Shown one piece after another: positions 11,245 through 22,824 of a DNA stretch of 64,000 bases; the stretch's first letter is position 1; every line of letters begins with the position of its first letter. The notes under the pieces were generated by a model, which saw only the letters and a list, made by a program, of their open reading frames with translations, had not been told where the DNA came from and made no database searches. The DNA comes from Guyanagaster necrorhizus. Lineage: Eukaryota; Basidiomycota; Agaricomycetes; Agaricales; Physalacriaceae. The translations under genes and the position numbers were made by a program. The stretch covers positions 1,750,928 to 1,814,927 of the forward strand of contig NW_025064882.1 of NCBI RefSeq assembly GCF_019112545.1. The letters are read 5' to 3'.

Positions 11245-13949
11245 ATGGCTCCTGAATCGTTGAATGCCAAGAAGCGATCTCTTCGCAGCTACATCTGGTG
11301 TGTTATTGTGTTTCTTAATGTGGACACCTATTGACCTGCCGATCTATAGGGACACCTGGGACAAGTCGCCAGAAGAGCGAAAGTTTCTCGGCAAACTTGA
11401 CGCTTGCTTGCTAACCTACGCAGCACTGTCGTATTTCAGCAAATAAGTCTCCCCTTCAAAGCCCGCCTTCGTATACTCACCTCCTGCGTCAGCACGTATT
11501 TAGATCAACAAAATGTCACAGTACGTATCTCACGAATTCATGGTAGTAAATTATGCTGATGCGTGAATAAGAATGCCGTGGGTTTGCTTCTATTACTTGC
11601 ATACTTGGGCAGAAATTCATCTGACTTTTTTGTCAAAGTACGTATCTGGAATGAAAGAAGAGTATGTTCCTTGTTCCGTTGTTGGAGCGCTGATATCTCA
11701 TACTTCTGTAGTTTGAATTTGTAGGTTCTCACACGCACGTTAAATGACTCGGCTTTAATTATATCTAGGCATGGAAATGAATATAACTACATCACGACGG
11801 CTTGGACTTGTGGATATGTTATTGGACAAATTCCTTCCAAGTGCGTGTCAAGTTGTTTTATTTACTGTCAGATGAACTTAATACAGATCACAGTCTCCTG
11901 ATAACCAGAATCAGGCCTTCACTGTGGGTGCGTGTCCTTCGCCTTTGTGCTCGTACTTTCTATAGACTTTGTCAGATTCCCACCATGGAGATTATCTGGA
12001 GTATTCTCACAATGCTCTTGTCAACGTCCAAGAACTTTTCCCATATATGTGCTTTACGATTTTTCGTCGGTGAGGGTACACATTCACCGGTTGAGTGCGA
12101 AGATTAAACTCCAGGAAGGATTGGCCGAGTCGACCTTCTATCCTGCCATACAGTACGTCATTGGCAGTTGGTACAGACCCGAGGAGTTGGCGAAACGTGC
12201 TTGTATTTTTCATGTATGGTCTTCATCTCGAGATTGGGTGGGTTTGTTGATTCCACACCTTACTAGACCGCCAGTGCGATTGGGCCAATGTTTAGTGGTT
12301 TCTTACAGACGGCATAGTCATTTCTAGAGATGTCGTTTATACTTTCACTCAACTGTCACAGGCGGCCTACAATGGCTTGAACGGAGTTCACGGTCTTGCG
12401 GGCTGGAGATGTGAGTCAACAGGTTTCCGAGTTGTCGACGCGACTGAATCTAGTAGGGCTTTTTATCATCGACGGCATTATCACGATTCCCATCGCACTA
12501 CTTGGATACTTGATAATGCCCGGTATGTCACCGAGACCTTTCAGTCGTATTTTTGTTCTCTAACACATCGTGCAGATCTTCCGCATAACACTAAGCCGTC
12601 CATCTTTTACACCGAACACCAATTGCTTTTGGCTCGGAAGCGCATGGACGAAATTGGAAGGAAGCCCCCCACCAAGTTCACCAAGACGAAGGTAAGTTCA
12701 TTCTGTATCGCCTTGGCTCACTTCTAAGGTTCAATCCAGGTCTTGGGCTTTTTTAAGACCTGGCACCTTTACACACTGGTGCCTCGTAAGTACCATCACC
12801 TCAGGAATTTTACGAGCAGCTGAAGTGATCGATTTATAGTCTACGTTCTTGTCAGTGGCATCATCTCTCTTTCTATCTCACTGATTTCGATCTAGTTCAA
12901 TAACGGCAACGGCCCTACAAATTCTATGATCTTCTGGTTCAAAAGCTTCAACACTACAAGTCATACAAAATATACTGTTGGCCAAATAAACTGTTATCCT
13001 CTCGGTATTAATGTCGTGCAAGTCATCACAAGTACGCCCTCAAACATCGTAGAGTCCTCCGACTCTCGTTTGACCGCAAACTTGAATTTTAGCTTTGGTA
13101 TATGCATGGTGGTCGGACGCCATCGAGAAACGATGGCCTCCAATGCTTTTTGCTGGGGTAAAGAAACCCATTACTTAATAGTATGATCTCATGCTGGCTC
13201 ATAGACTTGGAACATCATAGTCTGTATCGTTCTTGCAGCGACACCCCTTTACACTCACATCGCTAGGCGCTGGGCCTTCTATTACATGGTACGTTTGGTC
13301 CTGCTATCCAGAATGACTCCTGCTAGACACGTTGTAGACCTCCGTCGGCGGCGGATTGTCCGGTCTCATACTTGCTTGGGCCAATGAGCTTACCAGTAGC
13401 GATAACGAAAGTACGTTCTTAGGATCGATCTGACTGTAACCAATCATATTTAAGCTGCTTCGAAGAGAGATCGTTTGTTGTCGCTTGCTGCAACACCTTT
13501 GCATATACAGTCCAGGTACGTTGGTTTGTTTCTATCATTATGCTAATTAACAGTCTGCTCCAGGCTTGGCTCCCGATGTGATTCCCGTCTTTTCAATTCC
13601 TCTCATGTATCTGACATCTGCTTAGATTGATATTCCCACAAGTGGAGCAGCCTCGGTATGTCCAAACGTCTGGACCTTGTGTTGCCATCTGATGTTGTGG
13701 TAGCGTCTTCAAGGGTAATGTAACAACTGCTTGTATTAGCTTCGGCATGAGTAAGCTTCGAGACATACACATACACCATTCTCATAATTCTGATGCGGTT
13801 TCGCAGTCTGTGCGGCATTGGCGACTCTGTACTTCCAAAACCGCGATGCTAAACGAGCTCGTCAGGGGATGGAAGAAGGTAGCACCAGTGACATCGGACG
13901 TTCAAATTCATTGACTTCACAAGTGGAGAAGGATAATGACGATGAATGA
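11245..13949 (+). CDS. MFS transporter, DAL5/Liz1-type anion:cation symporter (splicing doubtful)
   Basis: About twenty short exons encode a 12-TM major facilitator of the allantoate/pantothenate group. Diagnostic blocks in order: DQQNVT-NA-YVSGM in TM1, RFFVGLAESTFYPAIQY, GSWYRPEELAKR, GPMFSGFLQT, GWRWLFIIDG, WWSDAIEKRWPP, and a hydrophilic acidic C-terminus. Family members import small organic anions such as allantoate, pantothenate or vitamins; the substrate cannot be read here. A 6-nt exon (11572-11577) and a 9-nt exon (11712-11720) are needed. Two junctions fail the GT rule. After YFSK (about 11440) no donor restores the conserved SYFxKYLD frame. After FLQT only a GC donor (12312-12313) keeps frame. 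The gene may use unusual introns or be decaying. Confidence 0.8.
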
Positions 13950-14287
13950 AGGAATTGCCGTTCGTGGGTTATGCAAGCGTAGACCACTATGCTCACTTTG
14001 GACACAAATTCAAATCCTAATGTCTTGAGAGGATGCGAATATAGAAAAGTGATATTCCAGCGATGTTGGCCATGGGCAATTTCGGTTCTAAGATCCCGAT
14101 AACACTTGTATCACCCAACATCGGACACATAGGCAGATAGGACCATGCCGGTTCATGATGAGGTGATTGTCCAGCTGAATCACCTCACTGATATGCACTC
14201 GGAGACTTGATCACTTTGCCGGAAACCCGCAGGACTTGTTCGATATAAATGCCTGTCCTTATTACTGCGCATCTTACTTATCTCGCG
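13950..14287. promoter_or_regulatory. Spacer and TATA box before the 2OG oxygenase
   Basis: TATAAA at 14244-14249 lies 44 bp upstream of the oxygenase ATG. No gene is visible in the remaining 300 bp, which follow the transporter stop codon on the same strand. Confidence 0.5.
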
Positions 14288-15935
14288 ATGCCAGTTGCCA
14301 CACCTCAGCTAGGATCCTTTCAGTATGTCGCCGAGACGGAGGTTCGACAAGTGCGCTTTTGCCGAACAGTTTTCTTTTAACAGTGCTATTACAGGAAGAC
14401 TTGGATTGGGCAGAGCTCGTCACCATCGACTTGAGCCTGTATCACACACCTGAGGGTCGGAAGGGGCTTTCAAAGACCCTCATTGACGCTGTCCGTGAGA
14501 AGGGATTTTTCTATGTCAAGAACTTCGGTATCTCCCAGCAGCGCGTAGACAGGCAGTTTGCCCTTGGAAAACGCTTCTATGATCTCCCACTGGAGGAGAA
14601 ATCACAATATACACCTGCAGGATTAGGTTAGACCACAATATACATAGCGATACCGTGGCTAATAATCTTCATCTCATAGACAAGGGTCAATTCAATGGTT
14701 ACGTACCGGCAGGTCGCAGGATGTTTGTCTTAGTCTGTGCGACACTCAAAAACTTGGCCTGATGTCCTACCTACAGTATTGACCCTGAAACCGGGTTGAA
14801 AGACCACACGGAGATCTATAATATTCCTAGTACGATTTCACCTACTCGTACTATAGGTTGCCCTAACTTGAAGCTTTTCCTACGCTGCAGAGTTCAATGG
14901 CTACTTCTCTCAGATACACCCCCCGGCTGTGGCAGACCACATCAAGGAAGTTGAGGAATTCGCAAGGGTCAGACTTAACGAACTTCATCATTGTTCCTTT
15001 TAAACTCACACATCTTTTCAGTCCTTGCACACCGATGTCTTGGACCCTCTATACGTGCTTTTGGCGATTGCATTAGAACTTCCCGAGGATTACTTTACCA
15101 AAATACATCGATACGAAGCTAAGAGCGAGGTGCGGCTTCTGAAATAAACTGTCTGCGTGTCTACTACGGTGCTTAAATATCCACAGGACCATCTGAGATA
15201 CATGAAGTATTCGAAATACACCGAAGAAGAAAACAAGAAAGTGAAAAACTGGTCAGTTGGCCATACTGGTAAATACTAATCGGCTTTCTTTATGCTGTAT
15301 ACTCAACCTTTGCTTAGACCTGGGTAGTTTCACACTCCTATTCCGTCAGCCAGTTGCGGCGCTTCAGATCCGTTACCACTCGACAAATGAGTGGAAATGG
15401 GTGAAGCCGCAGGACGCTACGTTGACTGTCAATGCCTGCGACGCGTTGACGTTCTTAACTGGAGGATATGTCAAGAGCACGATTCACCGGTACAGTTGTC
15501 CCTCTGATTTCTTGAGCCCTTAACTGACGCGTTTCTCAGCGTGGCTGTCCCACCTAAAGACCAGCAACATGTTGACCGTCTGGGTTTGTTGTACTTCTCT
15601 AGGTGCGGCTATCCGCCACTTCCATCTCTTCAGATGTTGATGTTAACTCTGGAGGCCTCACAATGACATTACACTATCCACCATCAAGGAATCCCCTGTT
15701 TTGCAGCGCGAAGGGTATACCCAGAACCAATTCGAGTCTGGTGCTCACAAGGTGCCGACGATGGAAGGTCGGTTATATCCTCCCAACACGGTGTCCTGTT
15801 ATTAACTGGGCAACAATTATCTCAGAATGGACCTTTGCAAAGCAAACGTGGCAGAGGACAAAAGGTTACCAGGATAACATCGCGTACCGGACAGCCACCA
15901 TTCTTCCGGGTTTCAAGGAGAAGGATTACGCGTAG
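14288..15935 (+). CDS. 2-oxoglutarate/Fe(II)-dependent oxygenase, isopenicillin N synthase-like
   Basis: Eleven exons (14288-14350, 14395-14626, 14680-14722, 14777-14829, 14891-14967, 15022-15129, 15187-15268, 15318-15489, 15540-15602, 15655-15767, 15826-15935) give 371 residues. The N-terminal DIOX_N part contains GFFYVKNFGIS. The catalytic part has GHTDLGSFTLLF (Fe ligands His and Asp), STIHRV (third Fe ligand His) and RLGLLYFSRP, whose Arg binds 2-oxoglutarate. All active residues are present. Such enzymes hydroxylate or oxidise small molecules in the cytosol, and the substrate is unknown. It follows the MFS transporter head-to-tail, which may hint at a shared substrate. Confidence 0.92.
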
Positions 15936-16317
15936 TTCATCTATTACGATTTATTAGCAGTTATGTATAAAACTCGTATCTGAGTGGAATTGTATATTCT
16001 TAGAATCTTTACTTTATGCCTCAACTGTACGTCCGATTGCATAGACCCCAAGTGCCTCACTTAACCTTCCGTGATTATACTAAGACGTTCCCTCTTCCGA
16101 GCATTCAAACATCAAACACTATACGCTTCTGTACTTTTGGTACAGAGCCCGAACACCCTGAAGGTTCCGTTGTGAAGCATCGGATAACTTAGCCATGTTA
16201 AAATTTCAGCTCGAAAATTTCTCGGCAAGTCAGACTGGGATACCTTGGAATCAGCTGAGACATGGTCAAAGGTGCATTGTCTGTAATAAGGAAGAGATAT
16301 AACCGCAGATCCACCCC
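15936..16317. other. Convergent 3' region between the oxygenase and RPS10
   Basis: Nothing beyond untranslated sequence can be seen. The two genes end toward each other. Confidence 0.5.
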
Positions 16318-16862
16318 TCACTCCCTGGGAGCGCCACGACCAACACCACCAACGAACGAAGGCCTGAAATCTCCTCCAGCGCTCTCCTTCTTGCGGTAGT
16401 CATCACGGTCACCGCGAGGTGCACGGTATTCTCCTCCTCCTGGACGAACAGTTGCAGCGCGAGGCGGCCTAGCGGCCTTTTTGTGGGTGGCGGGAACAAT
16501 TTCAGCTGGAAGGTGCAACCTTGAACGTGATTGAGCAAAAGTACACGACAAACCAGTGAGAGTTCATACCATTCCCGGAGGTACTCAACGCCTTCAGGTG
16601 TGAGGGTATAGTAGTACCATTGCCACGAGAAACGGGTCTTGACGAAACCTTTCGATGTAAGGCTTTGAAGGGCCTTGATTACTTGCAAGTTGGGAACGCC
16701 CTTGAGCTCCTCGTGGGACGCAGCATTGTAGTCCTTCTTCGCGACAAGGACACCCTCTAGAAGGAAAAGAATTGTAAATCTAGACGTTAGTGCCTTGGAA
16801 GTCAAAGCACCTTTGAAGAGGTTCTCATAGATCTTTCGGCGGTTCTCCTTGGAAATAATCAT
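16318..16862 (-). CDS. RPS10: 40S ribosomal protein S10 (eS10)
   Basis: Three exons (16862-16811, 16756-16570, 16519-16318) give 146 residues. The N-terminal winged-helix domain is clear: MIISKENRRKIYENLFK, GVLVAKKDYN, PNLQVIKALQSLTSKGFVKT and TLTPEGVEYLREWLHLP. The tail is glycine/arginine-rich (RPGGGEYRAPRGDRD, GGVGRGAPRE), as in eukaryotic eS10. It sits in the beak of the small ribosomal subunit. The introns of 54 and 50 nt are in the positions needed to join VLVAKK and WLHLP. Confidence 0.96.
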
Positions 16863-18776
16863 AGCTGCCGAGTGAGGACTTTGTGATATCAGACCTTTGC
16901 CCAGACTTCTTCTGGTTGAGAATGTCCGCACCGATAAAACGAGAATGCCGGCTGAAAAAGTACAAGCATCAGCGTCATCCAAGATTTCGAGAGCGCATCC
17001 AACATCATTCCTCAACCGAGATCTCCCAAAACGCTTGGATGGCTAACACAGATATGCATAGTTTCAAGGGAACACTCACTTGATGTGGCTTGGACCGCTA
17101 GTCTTGAGGGAACGCGAGCGCTGTTGCGAGAATTCGACGACGGACAGTGTCTCAAGGACCTCAAAGGGAAATAGATGTCAATACACCACAATATCTTCGG
17201 GCCGACAATCCGAAGTTTTCGTTCAGTTACCACTCGCAAACGGAAAAGTAAAGAGGCCAAGATGTATATTTAGTAGTTGCCTCTTTGGCCCATCTCGATT
17301 GGACAACGGGCCTCGGCGTGCCTACCAAACATCTACCCACAACATGACCCCGCATTTCCCCCAGCTCTATAACGGTTCGCCTGCAACCCCAAGTGACGGC
17401 ATTATACCCCAATGTTTCATCATGCACTGCACTCACTTATAGGCCGTCTCAACGAGCTCTGGGCGGTATTTAAAGTGATGGTTCACACCCCTTGCGCACC
17501 CAGGCAGGATTATTCGGCGGAATATATGCCCTATCACCCGGGGTATATAGTAACGTTACTAAACTGCACTGGCATCATCGGGAACAGACTGTTGAAATAG
17601 AAAACTGATAGTAAAGAATTGGAGCATGATTAAAGAAAGTTGTATTCATGTTGCAATCCTTTCAGTGCCATCTGCTCTAGATCGTGGCAGCCCTGCATCG
17701 TGAATGGCTCCCGGTCTTGTCAATTGGGTACATCATTACATTGTTCACATCACTACGGAGTGGAACTGTGCCCCCGGTTCTTACGATATACCATGCCGGA
17801 AATTGGTGCCCTACGGCCGAGACAATCCATTTATTCATACCTCTGGAGTCAGGTCTAATATCTTTCTTTTCCGCCCGTTCTTTTAGTAAGAACGATAACC
17901 ATGTTTTTGAAGAGAACTCTCAGCTCATACTGGGTCTTCGGTGAAGCCAGTCACGTTTTAAACAAGTAGGTCACTGTATTCAACACTGAATGCTTGCTGC
18001 CCTTATCGTAGGAACACACCCTGCAGGTCACAACCGACGCCCGACGCGATTATCCAAACATTACTTGTCAAGCTCTTGATTCTTTTATTATTAGCACCAG
18101 CGAACAGTTCTAGATCACAAAGTGATTGGTCAACACTGACTTACAGGATCCCGAAGTCCTTGCATCATGGATATGAGTTGATAGAGATCATCAATTTTGA
18201 CGACAATTCCAAGTTCATGGTTCTTGGATCCAAGCCAAGAAAAGTTCAGCCTTTCTTTGTCATGATGGTGTCTTTTAGGATAATCGTGAATCGCATGCAA
18301 GAAACATCTGCCCCCGACCCCCGAACCTAAGTCGCCGCGATTCCAAATTGGACCAGAGTTGCTAGGCTTGGGCTTTTGGGCTTCGGGCACGCTTTCGTTA
18401 CTACGCACGCATTCATCCCTGCTCAAGCCTCGGGAGCGCTTACCCGTTTAAATATGGACTTTGACACGCTGCCATACAGTTGATGACAATTCGTTATCGA
18501 TCACACTTTTACCATCAACTTGGATGCGCCGGTTCACCCGCTAGAACGGTTGGTGCGGGATTCGCCATTCAGTTATTCATGGATGCTATCTGAAAAGATT
18601 ATTACGCGGGTTTCACGGAGCTCATCAGCGAAATTTTGGGGCAATCTGGGGATAAAAGGCCACAGACTCAAGGAGAGATAGCTTCAACAACTGAGAGGGC
18701 CTCATTTCTCAGCACGCGTCTTTTTCCAAATACTACACCGAGCGCCTCAACTGCTCAACAGCGAACTGCGTTCAGG
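16863..18776. other. 1.9-kb intergenic region between divergent RPS10 and the desaturase gene
   Basis: No supported gene. Several small frames exist on both strands but none has conserved residues or splice logic. A TATA-like GATAAAAGG begins near 18650, about 125 bp before the desaturase start chosen here. Confidence 0.5.
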
Positions 18777-20317
18777 ATGAGGATCACTATATTTGACAAC
18801 TTCCCGCCCATTAACGGCGTTCGATGGTTCAACGTTTGGGTCTTCATACTCACACCGCTGCTGGGACTAGCGGGATTCTTCTACGCTCCTTCGTCTCGCG
18901 CGACGGCGGCATTTTCGATTCTGTACTACGTGTTCTCTATGTTAGGTATGGTCCCCGCGCTCTGACTCAGTCCGCTGATTTCTTCTAATCGCTCTTACCT
19001 TTATCCGTTTAGGTGTTACGGCCGGTTCGTCGCGTCGCTCCATCTCATACCTGCAAGCGATCTCTGACTATTCCTAAGGCTATCATCGCTTGTGGTCCCA
19101 TAGGTCCTATAACGCGTCTATTCCCTTGCAGCTGTTTTTGCTTGCTGCCGGTACGAGCGCGGCCCAGGGATCTGCCCTTTTTTGGGCTCGTTCCCACCGC
19201 TCTCACCATCGCTATACAGACACTGACAAAGACCCATACAATGCTAACCGTGGATTCTGGTGGAACCACCTCGGCTGGATGGTTTTTATCACCGACTTGC
19301 ATTCCGGCGCTGTGGACTCCTCTGACCTGAAGAAGGACAAACTCCTCCAGCTTCAACATTCGTGGTACTTCTTCCTTCTCCCAATCTGGGCCATCCTCGT
19401 GCCCACTGCGATACCTGGATACTTTTGGGGAGATTGGATAGGTGGCTTCTGTTTCGCGACGATGCTCCGTATGTCCTTCGCTCATCATGTCAGTCTCCCC
19501 ATACCGCCTACAATTTGTTGGCAATTCACTAAACCCCATTTTTCCTAGAGTACCTTTGCATTGAATTCTGTCGCTCACTACCTAGGATCAGCCCCCTTCG
19601 ACGACAGGTTGACTCCTAGAGATCATTTCATTACAGCTATCGTGACGATGGGTGAGGGATATCACAATTTCCACCACCAGTTCCCCATGGACTATCGCAA
19701 CGCCATTCGGTGGTACCAGTTTGACCCCACCAAATGGTTCATCACGATTTGCAAAATTCTCGGTCTTGCTAATCATCTTCGCACATTCTCTGGGAACGAG
19801 ATCGCGAAGGGTCAATTGACCATGAAGCTGAAAGACCTCAAACGCGTCCAGGAAGAAATCACCTGGCCTACGCCGACCGAAAAGCTTCCAGTCATTACCT
19901 GGGACACGTGTATGTCTGTACGATTGATCCTCTATATATGCTATTGACCGAACAATCTTTAGTCCAAAAGGAATCAAAGAATTGTCCCCTCATTTTGATT
20001 GCTGGTTTCATCCATGACGTCTCCTCTTTCATAAAAGAGCATCCCGGAGGGTCGGACATTCTGAATCAAAGTTCAGGCAAAGACATGACCCCCGCCTTCT
20101 TTGGTGGCGTCTACAACCACTCAAATGCGGCCCATAATGTACGCCCAGTTTTCAGCTTGTCGTTGAGCTATGGCTAATCCTTCTACAGCTGCTTTCCATG
20201 TTACGTGTCGGAGTTCTGGAAAATGGTGTGGAGACACCAGCAGAGCCCGTCAAACCCGAGCATGTCATACCTCCATCGCAAAGTTTGTACGTGGCCTCGC
20301 GCCGTCCGGGCATCTAA
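18777..20317 (+). CDS. OLE1: Delta-9 (stearoyl-CoA) fatty acid desaturase with cytochrome b5 domain
   Basis: Six exons (18777-18945, 19013-19024, 19079-19488, 19549-19909, 19963-20138, 20189-20317) give 418 residues. The three histidine boxes that hold the di-iron centre are present: [16 protein letters not shown] and [11 protein letters not shown]. The line GDWIGGF and the NSVAHYLG block agree with Ole1. The C-terminal cytochrome b5 domain has the haem HPGG motif and a second His in NHSNAAH. The enzyme introduces the Delta-9 double bond in the ER membrane. A 12-nt exon completes GVTAGYHR. I chose the ATG at 18777 because it lies downstream of the TATA-like element; an in-frame ATG at 18636 is possible. 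Confidence 0.93.
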
Positions 20318-20447
20318 AGGTGATGTAGGCTTGACTTCTGTTCACTGCAACGAACAACATATAGAATTGCTGAAGGAAAATGGGCTAACGTAGTGCACGG
20401 AAACAGCACATCTGCTGTATATATAACTTATAATGATTAGACTAGAA
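20318..20447. other. Short convergent spacer between the desaturase and galactokinase
   Basis: Only untranslated AT-rich sequence is seen. Confidence 0.4.
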
Positions 20448-22546
20448 CTAGTCATCAAACTTGTATACTGAAGAAGGAATTAATAACTGAAGCAGGGCAC
20501 AGAATCAGAGTCAACGTACCGCATGCACCACTACTTGGTTTGGTAGCGAAGATAACTTCATTCAGCTTCTCGCCTTTCAAGGCTTGATAAGGCGGGTAGG
20601 TATCCTTGACTTTTTGGATGAACGCAGCAACCAGTCCTTCTGGAACGAGCGAAACGGTGCACCCGCCCCATCCAGCGCCTAATCAATGATGTGAGACTCA
20701 CAAAAGAGATGTCCAGAAGATAAAGTATACCGGTCAAGCGACTAGCCACTGCACCTGCCTCTCGGGCCAGTCGGGTTAATTCGTCAAGTTCAGGACACGA
20801 ACATTCATACAGATCCCGGCAACTCGTCTGAGATTCGTTCATCAAGTCTCCCAATGCCTGTATGACAGTTTCCGATGGTGACAACGCAGCATCGAGACAT
20901 ACTTGGCGGAATTTAAGTACGCGTAGCGCTTCAGAGAAGACGTGTTTAGCTCGTTTATACAGCTGGAAATGTGTTGCCTCCACTGGAGAAAGAAAGATGT
21001 CAATCAGGATACCAGATCCTCCGACACCACATACCTGTAACCCAAGACAGGTATATTTCGTGAAACTCCTCCTCCGACAGCCCAGACATACGAATCATCT
21101 CTTCCATTGTGACGCCAAGTTCCTCACCTTCGTCACGACCTACCGGCTTCAGCCCGTCTACTTCCATATCCATCCTTTCTAACACCTCACTCAATTTCTC
21201 GATACTCATTTCCTGATCTGCTGTTTCACCCACAAGCCGTCCAGCTACTTCGCGTAACGTGATTTTCTCTCCTTCACCTAAAGGCAGACCTAGCTGTCTA
21301 GCCAGAACGCGGGCTCCGACAAGTGTCTCAACCACTCGAAGGTTATAGCCCTTCCTTGCGCCGACAGCTTTGTCTGAGATGACCATAGAATTTGCACAGA
21401 CGAAGACGGCACCGGAGGGTAAAGGTACTGGAGATGCGAACAGGGTAGGGAAGAAACTTATATAGAGAGCAGAGGAGGGGGTGCAGATCACCGAAGCTGC
21501 TTGGTCCATCCTGGTCCATCAGTTAGAACCTATCAAGAGCATCAAGTCTACACAAGCATACCCTCCACTGTTCACGCCTACATCATACAGAATCAGGGTA
21601 GGCTCTCGGTGCACCAAGGAGGCGAAAACTTACCAACGCGGTTCTCATTGGCTACTGCCAGTTTCACCAAATCGCCTTTACTGATTTTCTTTGAACCGTT
21701 CTTTGCGATATTAACGTCCAGCTGGAATGTATAAATCCTGATCAGAAAAGGTGTACCAATCGTGTACGCGGGCAGACCTTTCCATTGACAGCCAAAAAAG
21801 CCAAGGTGGAAGCGACAACCATAGCGGCACTGGATGAAAGTCCGGACCCTGCGGGTACAGTACCAGTGACTAGAAGATCGACGGGAATAGGTTGAGCAAG
21901 AGAATTGGATGAAGGAAAATAGTTAGTGAGGACGCCCTATATTCAAGTCATTACTAGTTCAAAGATGGATCCCATGTGAGAATCCGACATACATAATACC
22001 CTGCTTTGACATAACTTTCCCACCTCAGTTCCGCTGTATTGATCTCCAGATGCCATTCCTCTGCGTGAACTTGCTCGTCGTCTATACTCGAAATGCTCGA
22101 CACACTGTCCTTGCGATTAGGTGACGGCTTGAAGGCCTGCTTGGTGTACTTGTCTTGCAAGTTATCCGCTACGACATAGCCCGGATCTCCATGAGTCTTG
22201 GGGGCACATGCAATGAGGATATCTCGCTCGATTGCAGCTGGAAGGACACCAAAGAGACAGTAGTCGATATGTTCGCCTGGCAACGGTCACTGAATGGTCT
22301 ACCTTTTAGATCGATCAAGTACCTATCAAGCTAGAAACAGCATTACTATCAACAAAAGACAGTGATAAAAAGTACGCACTTGACCCTCCCTGGCGCTCTG
22401 GCAATGTACGCTGGTTTTTTTCCAAATCTTTTCTGGAACTCCTCCGCTAGAGTATTCCAATTCGCGGCATGGTCTATGGTCGTTCCCAGATTTCCGTATA
22501 GGTCGTTAAGCTGGGTGAAGACTGGGATTGGTTCTAGGGCAGCCAT
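20448..22546 (-). CDS. GAL1: Galactokinase
   Basis: Ten exons (22546-22380, 22330-22323, 22276-21993, 21936-21778, 21721-21634, 21577-21562, 21510-21035, 20982-20731, 20678-20520, 20467-20448) give 542 residues. The galactokinase signature GRVNLIGEHIDY is assembled across an 8-nt exon. The GHMP ATP loop [15 protein letters not shown] follows, then NSGGMDQAAS (16-nt exon), and [15 protein letters not shown] as motif 3. It phosphorylates galactose at C1, the first Leloir step, in the cytosol. The last exon is only 20 nt, ending VYKFDD. It is followed on the same strand, from its own start upstream, by the mutarotase gene. Transcriptional-coactivator GAL3 identity is unlikely in a basidiomycete. 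Confidence 0.95.
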
Positions 22547-22824
22547 CGATGGGTGTACTGGAAGACGATATCCATTTATGCTGCTCCAAGTTCCGCTTTC
22601 ACTGTCGCCATGTGATCACCATGCCATTCGAGAAACGTAGACTGGGGTGCAGAGATAAGTCTACGAAGCGGTTAATTTCACGCCGCTACGGACCGGTTTC
22701 AGATGGACGTAGAAAAAGATCAGGGTGATAATCACGAAGGACGTCATTTCAGGTATTTTTCAAAAAATTACAGCCCTGCACATCGATTCAATATTACATC
22801 TGTGCTACACATTACACATTCTTT
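22547..22824. other. Spacer between the mutarotase gene and the galactokinase start
   Basis: This 278-bp stretch must hold the mutarotase 3' end and the galactokinase promoter. No clear TATA box is seen. Confidence 0.4.

Noticed and set aside
19045..19578. 177-codon frame antisense to the desaturase
   Set aside because: It mirrors the histidine-box exon of the desaturase and carries no domain of its own.
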